From Lachnospiraceae bacterium (GTDB taxonomy: Bacteria > Bacillota > Clostridia > Lachnospirales > Lachnospiraceae): DNA of 5,231 nt. The first letter of the stretch is position 1, and every line of letters begins with the position of its first letter. Below, in pieces: positions 1 through 5,231 of the stretch. Where the stretch lies: contig DNJM01000148.1 of assembly GCA_003489085.1 (NCBI GenBank), positions 1-5,231 of the forward strand. The letters are read 5' to 3'. A program made the translations under genes and the position numbers. The notes below the pieces were generated by a model. The model searched no databases. It had not been told where the DNA came from and saw nothing but the letters and a program-made list of their open reading frames with translations.

Positions 1-300
1 GCGCTCCAGAAGATGGAGAAGCTGGGGTATATTTTAAGGGAGCCGGATGAAAAGGATCAGAGGATCCTTCGGATTCGGAATACAGAGGAAGGAAGTGCGT
101 GCGTAGGAACGATCAAGCGCGTATTCTGTGAAATGGAAGATATCATGTATGGGAATATGACACGGGAAGAGGTACTCCTGCTGGGAAGACTGCTTCGTCA
201 GATCTGTGATAATCTGATGGAAGGGCAGGATCCTGCCAGGTTCGACTGCTGTCCTCACAAATTGCAGAAAGTGTGTATGAAGAAGGATATCTTTCGATAG
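1..300 (+). CDS. MarR-family transcriptional regulator, C-terminal part (5' end outside window)
   Basis: The reading frame is open from base 1 to the TAG at 298-300, giving 99 residues of a protein whose start lies upstream. The visible part begins at the end of the recognition helix (ALQKMEKLGYI), followed by the winged-helix wing: REPDEKDQRILRI, then NTEEG. This Leu-Gly-Tyr/Asp-x-Lys-Asp-x-Arg/Thr-x-x-Gly pattern is typical of MarR proteins. The helices after the wing (about residues 34-75) would form the dimer interface. MarR proteins are usually about 140-160 residues, so roughly a third is missing. The C-terminus is unusual: it carries Cys-Cys-Pro-His and a further Cys seven residues after the His, and the visible fragment has six cysteines. 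The gene lies 26 nt upstream of an ABC exporter pair on the same strand, so it is probably the autoregulated repressor of that operon. The family call is strong; the ligand is unknown. Confidence 0.88.
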   Translation, partial: ALQKMEKLGYILREPDEKDQRILRIRNTEEGSACVGTIKRVFCEMEDIMYGNMTREEVLLLGRLLRQICDNLMEGQDPARFDCCPHKLQKVCMKKDIFR

Positions 301-308
301 ACCAGAAC

Positions 309-322
309 AGGAAAGGAAAAGG
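309..322 (+). promoter_or_regulatory. Ribosome binding site region of the first ABC gene
   Basis: A purine-rich stretch, AGGAAAGGAAAAGG, lies just before the ATG at 327. The AGGAAAGG core ends 10 nt before the ATG, and a second AAGG ends 4 nt before it. This supports 327 as the start rather than the in-frame ATG at 273, which lies inside the marR-like gene and would add 18 residues not expected ahead of the first membrane helix. Confidence 0.6.
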
Positions 323-326
323 CACA

Positions 327-2561
327 ATGAAGAAGTTATTCAAGTTTTTAAAACCATATGCGGCATCAGGTGTTTTGATCATTTTGATCCTGTGTGTGCA
401 GGCATACTGTGATTTGTCGCTGCCGGGATATACATCGGATATTGTCAATGTAGGAATTCAGCAGGGCGGTATCGATACGCCCATACCGAAGCAGATTGCA
501 AAAGAGGATATGGAACATCTTCTGCTTTTTGTAGAAGATGCGCAGCAGGAGCGGATATTGGACTGCTACGAAGAGTACAATACCTCGTATGATCAGGAAG
601 CATATATTCTGAAGGAGGATATCCTGAAAGAGGATGATCAGATGGAGGAGCTGGTGGATCTTCTTGGAAAGCCGATGATGGTTGTCCAGTCCATTGAAAC
701 AGGCAGTGAGGAAATCGATCAGATGCGTCAGGGGCTGATTGCGGCGATGCCGAAGGGTGCGGTGGCTGAAGATGCGGAGCTTTTGGATATATTGGCAATG
801 CTTCCGAAGGAGCAGTGTGCGCAGCTGTTTCAAAGCATGGAAACGCAGGTAGGAGAGATTCCGGATACTATGCTGGATCAGGCAGCTGTTATCTATATTA
901 AGGGTGCATACCAGCGGCTTGGAATAGATACGGATGCCATGCAGAACCGGTATATTCTGGTAACCGGAGGAAAGATGCTTGTACTTGCATTTGTAGGAAT
1001 GACAGCAAGTATTCTTGTAGTATTCTTTGCTTCAAGGGTAGCGGCCAGTACCGGACGGGATCTGCGCGAAAAGGTCTTCCGGAAGGTGGTCGGATTTTCC
1101 AATGCAGAATTTGACCATTTCTCAACGGCATCTTTGATTACAAGAAGTACGAATGATATTCAGCAGATTCAGATGGTGACGGTTATGCTGTTCCGTATGG
1201 TGCTGTACGCACCGATCATGGGAATCGGCGGTGTCTATAAGGTATTCCAGACGAATGTCGATATGTCATGGATTCTGGCTGTGGCAGTCCTTCTGATTCT
1301 GGCAGTCGTTATTGTACTGTTTTCGATTGTAATGCCGAAGTTTAAGATTCTGCAGAAGCTGGTAGACAGATTGAATCTGGTTACCAGGGAGATTCTGACC
1401 GGTCTGCAGGTCATCCGGGCCTTCAGTACGGAAAAATATGAAGAGAAGAGGTTTGACGCAGCCAGCCGCGATCTGATGAAAACACAGCTGTTCGTCAACC
1501 GTGCAATGACATTTATGATGCCGGTTATGATGCTGGTGATGAATGGTATTACGGTTCTGATTGTCTGGACCGGAGCCCATGGAATTGATAAAGGACAGAT
1601 GCAGGTCGGCGATATGATGGCGTTTATCCAGTATACAATGCAGATTATCATGTCATTTTTGATGATCTGTATGGTTTCCGTTATGCTGCCAAGAGCAGCC
1701 GTTGCAGCCGATCGTGTGGATGAGATCCTGACCAGTGAAACCGCGATTCGAGATCCGAAGCAGCCGAAGAAGCTTGCAGAAAAAGCAGGTACGGTAGTAT
1801 TCGATCATGTCAGTTTCCGTTATCCGGGTGCAGAGGAGGATGTACTGCATGATATTAATTTTACCGTAAAACCGGGTCAGACGACAGCATTTATTGGAAG
1901 TACCGGAAGCGGTAAGTCTACGTTGATTAATTTGATACCGCGTTTCTACGATGTGACGGAGGGACGGATCACCGTCGGAGGAGAAGATATCCGGGAATTG
2001 AAGCAGCATGATCTGCGGGAAAAATTGGGATACGTGCCGCAGAAGGGAATATTGTTCTCCGGTACGATCGGTTCTAATATCCTGTATGGGAATCCGGACG
2101 GAACAGAGACGGAGATGAAAGAAGCTGCACGGATTGCTCAGGCAACCGAATTTATTGAGCAGAAGAAGGATCTGTATGAAAGCCACATTGCGCAGGGCGG
2201 CGCCAATGTATCGGGCGGGCAGAAGCAGAGATTAGCGATTGCCAGAGCGATTGCCAGACATCCGGAGATATTTATTTTTGATGACAGTTTTTCAGCATTG
2301 GATTACAAAACGGATGTCACACTGAGAAAGGAACTGAAAAAATATACATCAGACAGTACGGTATTGATTGTGGCGCAGAGAATCAGTACGATTCTGCATG
2401 CAGATCAGATTGTGGTACTGGATGAGGGAAGAATTGCCGGAATCGGTACACATAAAGAACTGCTTAGAAACTGTGAAGTCTACAGGCAGATTGCCATGTC
2501 GCAGCTGTCAGAGAAGGAACTGGAAGCAGATCTGAGAGAGGAGGATGCGGCTCATGAGTAA
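327..2561 (+). CDS. ABC exporter half-transporter, degenerate-site subunit with large extracytoplasmic insertion
   Basis: This encodes 744 residues: a six-helix exporter membrane domain fused to a C-terminal ATPase domain. Approximate helices are TM1 12-33, TM2 213-237, TM3 284-304, TM4 313-336, TM5 394-416 and TM6 429-453. ATPase motifs are the A-loop Tyr499, Walker A 524-532 (GSTGSGKST), Q-loop Gln572, signature VSGGQ 628-632, Walker B with Asp652, and D-loop SALD 656-659. Two catalytic positions deviate: Asp653 replaces the usual Glu, and Gln684 replaces the switch His. This marks the degenerate partner of a heterodimeric exporter. Half-transporters are usually about 570-620 residues. The excess here lies in a loop at about 45-208 between TM1 and TM2, strongly acidic and predicted to face outside. 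The start at 327 is chosen from the ribosome binding site and family alignment. The gene overlaps the next by 8 nt. Multidrug export is inferred; peptide or lipid substrates are possible. Confidence 0.93.
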   Translation: MKKLFKFLKPYAASGVLIILILCVQAYCDLSLPGYTSDIVNVGIQQGGIDTPIPKQIAKEDMEHLLLFVEDAQQERILDCYEEYNTSYDQEAYILKEDILKEDDQMEELVDLLGKPMMVVQSIETGSEEIDQMRQGLIAAMPKGAVAEDAELLDILAMLPKEQCAQLFQSMETQVGEIPDTMLDQAAVIYIKGAYQRLGIDTDAMQNRYILVTGGKMLVLAFVGMTASILVVFFASRVAASTGRDLREKVFRKVVGFSNAEFDHFSTASLITRSTNDIQQIQMVTVMLFRMVLYAPIMGIGGVYKVFQTNVDMSWILAVAVLLILAVVIVLFSIVMPKFKILQKLVDRLNLVTREILTGLQVIRAFSTEKYEEKRFDAASRDLMKTQLFVNRAMTFMMPVMMLVMNGITVLIVWTGAHGIDKGQMQVGDMMAFIQYTMQIIMSFLMICMVSVMLPRAAVAADRVDEILTSETAIRDPKQPKKLAEKAGTVVFDHVSFRYPGAEEDVLHDINFTVKPGQTTAFIGSTGSGKSTLINLIPRFYDVTEGRITVGGEDIRELKQHDLREKLGYVPQKGILFSGTIGSNILYGNPDGTETEMKEAARIAQATEFIEQKKDLYESHIAQGGANVSGGQKQRLAIARAIARHPEIFIFDDSFSALDYKTDVTLRKELKKYTSDSTVLIVAQRISTILHADQIVVLDEGRIAGIGTHKELLRNCEVYRQIAMSQLSEKELEADLREEDAAHE
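606..635 (+). repeat. 15-bp imperfect tandem duplication inside the ABC insertion
   Basis: Two adjacent 15-bp units (606-620 and 621-635) match at 13 of 15 positions, and both encode Ile-Leu-Lys-Glu-Asp (residues 94-98 and 99-103). Both differences are third-codon-position changes, so the peptide repeat is exact. The repeat lies in the extracytoplasmic insertion, not in the conserved transporter core, and looks like an old in-frame slippage duplication. Confidence 0.75.
2235..2258 (+). repeat. Perfect 12-bp tandem repeat after the ABC signature
   Basis: GCGATTGCCAGA occurs twice in direct succession (2235-2246 and 2247-2258), encoding Ala-Ile-Ala-Arg twice. The protein segment IARAIAR is normal for the helix after the ABC signature and the domain has normal length, so this is a nucleotide-level coincidence of a conserved peptide and not an expansion. 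It could still be a slippage site. Confidence 0.8.
2539..2544 (+). promoter_or_regulatory. Shine-Dalgarno of the second ABC gene, deciding its start
   Basis: A perfect AGGAGG sits inside the last codons of the upstream ABC gene. It directly abuts the ATG at 2545 (no spacer), which is unsuitable for initiation there, but lies 9 nt before the ATG at 2554. The latter is therefore the likely start, giving the overlap ATGAGTAA with the upstream stop and probable translational coupling. Confidence 0.8.
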
Positions 2562-4395
2562 TGAAAGACCGAGAAAAAAAGGACCGATGGGACATGGCCG
2601 TGGCGCGATGCCGGGTGAAAAGGCAAAAGATTTTAAAGGAACAATGAAGAAACTGTTTCAGTATCTTGGCAGCTTTCGGATCGGAATTCTTTTTGTTATG
2701 ATCTTTGCCATAGGAAGTACAGTATTCAATATCATAGGACCGAAGATTCTTGGAAAGGCAACGACAGAGTTGTTCAATGGATTAGTAAAGAAAGTAACCG
2801 GTGAAGGTGGAATCGACTTTGAAAGAATCTCGCAGATTCTGTTATTCCTTCTGGGACTGTATCTGCTGAGTGCACTCTTCTCCTTTATCCAGGGCTATAT
2901 TATGACCGGCGTAACACAGAAGCTGTCCTACAAGCTCCGGAAAGAAATTTCAGAAAAGATCAATCGTATGCCAATGAACTATTTTGATACCATGACGCAT
3001 GGCGAAGTACTTTCCCGGGTAACGAATGACGTGGATACATTAAGTCAGAGTCTGAACCAGAGTGCAACACAGTTGATCACCTCGATTACTACTCTGATTG
3101 GTGTTTTCGTGATGATGCTGAGTATCAGTCCACTGATGACACTGGTTGCTCTGTTGATTTTGCCGGTATCCATGATATTGATTTCAACGATTGTAAAGCA
3201 TTCTCAGAAGTATTTCAAAGCACAGCAGGAATATCTGGGTCATGTAAACGGTCAGGTGGAAGAGGTTTATGGCGGCCATAGTATTGTTAAAGCATTTAAT
3301 AAGGAAAAAGAGATCATTGAGGAATTCAATGAGCATAACCAGATATTGTATCAGTCAGCCTGGAAGTCACAGTTCTTTTCCGGTATGATGATGCCGATCA
3401 TGCAGTTCGTCGGCAACCTGGGCTATGTGGCGGTATCGATTCTGGGCGGCTATCTGGTCATTCGAGAAACAATCGAGGTTGGCGATATTCAGTCCTTTAT
3501 CCAGTATGTCCGGAACTTCACACAGCCGATTCAGCAGATTGCACAGGTTGCAAATATGCTGCAGTCCACGGCAGCAGCTTCGGAAAGAGTGTTTGAATTC
3601 CTGGAGGAGAAGGAAGAGGATCAGACGGTTCCGAATCCGGTTTCTGTAGAGGGATTGAAAGGAAATGTCACTTTTGATCATGTACGATTTGGTTACAATC
3701 CCAGCAGGGTAATCATTCAAGATTTCTCCGCAGAAGTGAAGGAAGGCCAGAAGATTGCGATCGTAGGACCGACCGGAGCGGGAAAGACAACTATGATTAA
3801 GCTTCTGATGCGATTCTATGATGTGAATAGCGGGGCGATTTTGGTAGATGGACACAATCTGAAGGAGTTTAACCGAAGCGAGCTGCGCCAGATGTTCGGT
3901 ATGGTGCTGCAGGATACCTGGCTCTTCCACGGAAGTATCCGGGATAATATCAAGTATGGAAAGCTGGATGCAACGGATGAGGAGATGATAGAGGCGGCAA
4001 AAGCAGCTCATGCACACCGTTTTATACAGACCCTGCCAGGTGGCTACAATATGGAACTGAATGAAGAGGCAACGAATGTTTCCCAGGGACAGAAGCAGTT
4101 GCTGACGATCGCCAGGGCGATTCTGGCAGATCCGAAGATTCTGATTCTGGATGAAGCGACCAGCTCCGTGGATACCCGAACAGAGGTGCAGATCCAGAAA
4201 GCAATGGATAATCTGATGAAGGGAAGAACGAGCTTTGTGATTGCTCATCGTTTGTCTACCATTCGGGACGCAGATCTTATTCTGGTAATGAAGGACGGAG
4301 ATATTGTAGAACAGGGAAATCATGAGGAATTGCTTGCGAAAAATGGATTTTATGCAGAGCTGTATAACTCACAGTTTGAGCAGGCAAGTGCATAG
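2554..4395 (+). CDS. ABC exporter half-transporter, catalytic-site subunit (heterodimer partner)
   Basis: This encodes 613 residues, close to the usual half-exporter length. A cytoplasmic tail of about 30 residues, rich in Arg, Lys, Gly and Met, precedes the membrane domain. Approximate helices are TM1 43-66, TM2 95-117, TM3 173-191, TM4 194-214, TM5 277-303 and TM6 310-335. ATPase motifs are the A-loop Tyr381, Walker A 405-413 (GPTGAGKTT), Q-loop Gln453, signature VSQGQ 509-513, Walker B ILILDE with Asp533 and catalytic Glu534, D-loop SSVD 537-540 and switch His565. The signature has Gln where the canonical SGGQ has the first Gly. With the upstream subunit this gives one consensus ATP site (this Walker A/B plus the partner's VSGGQ) and one degenerate site (partner Walker A/B plus this VSQGQ). 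The 8-nt overlap with the upstream gene fits coupled, roughly equimolar synthesis. A multidrug or xenobiotic substrate is inferred; none is proven. Confidence 0.95.
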   Translation: MSNERPRKKGPMGHGRGAMPGEKAKDFKGTMKKLFQYLGSFRIGILFVMIFAIGSTVFNIIGPKILGKATTELFNGLVKKVTGEGGIDFERISQILLFLLGLYLLSALFSFIQGYIMTGVTQKLSYKLRKEISEKINRMPMNYFDTMTHGEVLSRVTNDVDTLSQSLNQSATQLITSITTLIGVFVMMLSISPLMTLVALLILPVSMILISTIVKHSQKYFKAQQEYLGHVNGQVEEVYGGHSIVKAFNKEKEIIEEFNEHNQILYQSAWKSQFFSGMMMPIMQFVGNLGYVAVSILGGYLVIRETIEVGDIQSFIQYVRNFTQPIQQIAQVANMLQSTAAASERVFEFLEEKEEDQTVPNPVSVEGLKGNVTFDHVRFGYNPSRVIIQDFSAEVKEGQKIAIVGPTGAGKTTMIKLLMRFYDVNSGAILVDGHNLKEFNRSELRQMFGMVLQDTWLFHGSIRDNIKYGKLDATDEEMIEAAKAAHAHRFIQTLPGGYNMELNEEATNVSQGQKQLLTIARAILADPKILILDEATSSVDTRTEVQIQKAMDNLMKGRTSFVIAHRLSTIRDADLILVMKDGDIVEQGNHEELLAKNGFYAELYNSQFEQASA

Positions 4396-4407
4396 CGGAA
4401 GTCAGGG

Positions 4408-4449
4408 AACGGCATCAGTGCGGAAAATATGGCACAGATGCCGTTTTTT
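4408..4449 (+). terminator. Intrinsic terminator of the marR-ABC-ABC unit
   Basis: The arm AACGGCATC (4408-4416) pairs with GATGCCGTT (4437-4445). After an A/A mismatch, an inner GTGC (4418-4421) pairs with GCAC (4432-4435), leaving a 10-nt loop. A run of six T follows at 4444-4449, two of which may pair in the stem. The hairpin starts 12 nt after the stop of the second ABC gene. The minus-strand reading has no T-tract after the hairpin, so it should act in the plus direction only. Confidence 0.92.
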
Positions 4450-4462
4450 GAACGATAAAAGA

Positions 4463-4504
4463 ATTGCGTCTTTCGACAATTTAGTATATAATTAGTAGCG
4501 CAAT
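4463..4504 (+). repeat. Inverted and direct repeats around the AraC-gene promoter (possible operator)
   Basis: ATTGCG (4463-4468, overlapping the -35) has its exact reverse complement CGCAAT at 4499-4504, near the expected transcription start; 30 bp separate the arms. Between them, TTAGTA occurs twice (4481-4486 and 4492-4497), 11 bp apart and flanking or overlapping the -10. TAGCG also occurs twice (4496-4500 and 4506-4510), 10 bp apart. The repeats are short and the region is AT-rich, so chance is possible. Spacing near one helical turn would suit binding by a regulator such as the AraC protein itself. Confidence 0.35.
4464..4492 (+). promoter_or_regulatory. Putative sigma-A-type promoter of the AraC-family gene
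   Basis: A perfect TATAAT at 4487-4492 lies 17 bp after TTGCGT (4464-4469), which matches the -35 consensus at only its first three positions. No extended -10 TG is present. Transcription would begin near 4499, leaving a leader of about 54 nt before the ATG at 4553. The location, directly after a terminator and before a new gene, supports the call. The weak -35 would fit a promoter that needs an activator, but that is inference. Confidence 0.72.
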
Positions 4505-4540
4505 ATAGCGAAGTCTGCGGCACAGGGGATGAAGAGATAC

Positions 4541-4546
4541 AGGAGG
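4541..4546 (+). promoter_or_regulatory. Shine-Dalgarno of the AraC-family gene
   Basis: A perfect AGGAGG lies 6 nt before the ATG at 4553. It fixes that start over the in-frame ATG at 4571, which has no such site. Confidence 0.85.
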
Positions 4547-4552
4547 AACACC

Positions 4553-5231
4553 ATGGAGAATGATGGGTTGATGATATATTTTTGCGGAGAAGAGGAGAAT
4601 GAACCGGGACAGGCGGCCGGACCTGCGATTAAGCCGCACTACATCTTGCATATTGTTCTGTCCGGAAAAGGAATCTTCCAGAAAGGATCAGAGATCTATC
4701 ATCTGAAGGAGGGGGATGTCTTTTTGGCATGCCCGGAGGAAATGGTATACCTGGAAGCGGATGAGTATGAACCGTGGAACTATGCATGGACGGCATTTTT
4801 TGGAAAAAAAGTGCGGAAGATGCTTTTGACAACACATCTTGCCAAGACCCCTGTTTATACGATAGAAGAGGGATGGGAAGAATACAAAGGCCATGTTCTG
4901 GGATTATTGGAAAAATTCCGGGGAGAGAAGCCGTGCCAGTTGTCCATGATCGGAGAACTGTTATGTCTGTTTGGCCCTATGGTACGGGAGAAGCGCCACA
5001 ATACGGCTGTAACGAAGGAGCAGTACGTTGGGCTGGCAAAGGAATATATGCGGAATAATTACAGCTATGATGTGCGGATTCATGAGGTGGCAGATTATAT
5101 AGGAATTGACAGGAGCTATCTGTACCGGTTGTTTATGGAGCTGGAAGGAATGTCTCCGCGGCAGTATCTGGTGCAGTATCGCCTGGAGATGGCGCGGGCC
5201 ATGCTGGAGATCGGCAAGTACCGGATAAGAG
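4553..5231 (+). CDS. AraC-family transcriptional regulator with N-terminal cupin (3' end outside window)
   Basis: The frame stays open from the ATG at 4553 to the window end, giving 226 complete codons. Residues about 25-100 form an AraC-type ligand-binding cupin: HYILHIVLSGKGIF from His29, the turn EGDVFLACP with Asp55, then a WTAFFG segment from Trp79. Residues about 160-226 begin the AraC/XylS DNA-binding domain. The first helix-turn-helix is about 178-195 (EVADYIGIDRSYLYRLF), followed by GMSPRQYL (199-206) and the linker helix RLEMARAML (210-218). The second helix-turn-helix is cut off, and about 50-60 residues are probably missing for a family length near 280. It resembles the MsmR-like cupin AraC group that often activates sugar-utilisation genes, but the ligand and targets cannot be read here. 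It has its own promoter and is separated from the transporter operon by a terminator. Confidence 0.92.
   Translation, partial: MENDGLMIYFCGEEENEPGQAAGPAIKPHYILHIVLSGKGIFQKGSEIYHLKEGDVFLACPEEMVYLEADEYEPWNYAWTAFFGKKVRKMLLTTHLAKTPVYTIEEGWEEYKGHVLGLLEKFRGEKPCQLSMIGELLCLFGPMVREKRHNTAVTKEQYVGLAKEYMRNNYSYDVRIHEVADYIGIDRSYLYRLFMELEGMSPRQYLVQYRLEMARAMLEIGKYRIR

Noticed and set aside
273..326. In-frame upstream ATG that would lengthen the first ABC protein by 18 residues and overlap the MarR gene
   Set aside because: There is no suitable Shine-Dalgarno before 273, the added residues do not resemble the start of a half-exporter, and the ATG at 327 has a purine-rich ribosome binding site and starts the usual MKKLFKFLKPY segment.
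1653..2186. Minus-strand open frame of 177 codons opposite the first ABC ATPase domain
   Set aside because: It is antisense to the conserved ATPase region, has no recognisable motif, and is best explained as a shadow of the plus-strand codon pattern.
2545..2553. ATG at 2545 as the start of the second ABC gene
   Set aside because: The AGGAGG directly abuts this ATG with no spacer. The ATG at 2554 has a 9-nt spacer.
3367..4323. Long minus-strand open frame of 318 codons opposite the second ABC gene
   Set aside because: It lies wholly antisense to a well-supported ABC gene, has no recognisable domain, and its His/Cys/Arg-rich composition is typical of a shadow frame.
4774..5058. Plus-strand open frame of 94 codons within the AraC-family gene
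   Set aside because: It is out of frame with the clear cupin/helix-turn-helix protein covering the same bases, and its product has no family features.
1..5231. Mobile element, CRISPR array, tRNA/rRNA, riboswitch or toxin-antitoxin pair
   Set aside because: I saw no long terminal inverted repeats, transposase motifs, regularly spaced repeats or tRNA-like folds. The only non-coding stretch over 100 bases (4396-4552) is accounted for by a terminator, promoter and ribosome binding site.

Overview
The window looks like a chromosomal segment from a low-to-mid GC Gram-positive anaerobe, most likely a gut Clostridia/Lachnospiraceae-type bacterium. This is an inference from several signs: strong AGGAGG-type ribosome binding sites, tight gene packing, a MarR regulator next to a paired ABC exporter, an AraC regulator with an N-terminal cupin, and frequent use of GGA, AGA and ATA codons. 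No species can be assigned from the sequence alone. All four genes lie on the plus strand.

Positions 1-4449 form one probable transcription unit. It begins with the 3' part of a MarR-family regulator (1-300, 5' end outside the window). After a 26-nt gap comes a 744-residue ABC exporter half-transporter (327-2561). Its stop overlaps the start of a second, 613-residue half-transporter (2554-4395) by 8 nt. An intrinsic terminator (4408-4449) closes the unit 12 nt after the last stop. The two ABC proteins are complementary. The first has Asp in place of the catalytic Glu and Gln in place of the switch His, but a canonical VSGGQ signature. The second has the catalytic Glu and His but a degenerate VSQGQ signature. 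This is the pattern of a heterodimeric multidrug-type exporter with one consensus and one degenerate ATP site (TM287/288, BmrCD, LmrCD, EfrCD type). The MarR protein probably represses its own operon and releases it when it senses a compound the pump exports, but neither the ligand nor the operator is visible here.

Positions 4396-4552 are intergenic: the terminator, then a promoter with a perfect TATAAT surrounded by short inverted and direct repeats, then a strong ribosome binding site. Positions 4553-5231 hold an AraC-family regulator, cut by the window end inside its DNA-binding domain. It is a separate transcription unit and probably controls genes beyond the window, possibly for sugar use.

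The least ordinary element is an acidic insertion of about 160 residues in the first extracytoplasmic loop of the first ABC subunit. It contains a tandem pentapeptide duplication. The other items are a Cys-rich MarR C-terminus, methionine-rich helices TM5 and TM6 in the first ABC subunit, and the repeat architecture of the AraC promoter. I see no mobile element, CRISPR array, RNA gene or clearly new multi-gene system.
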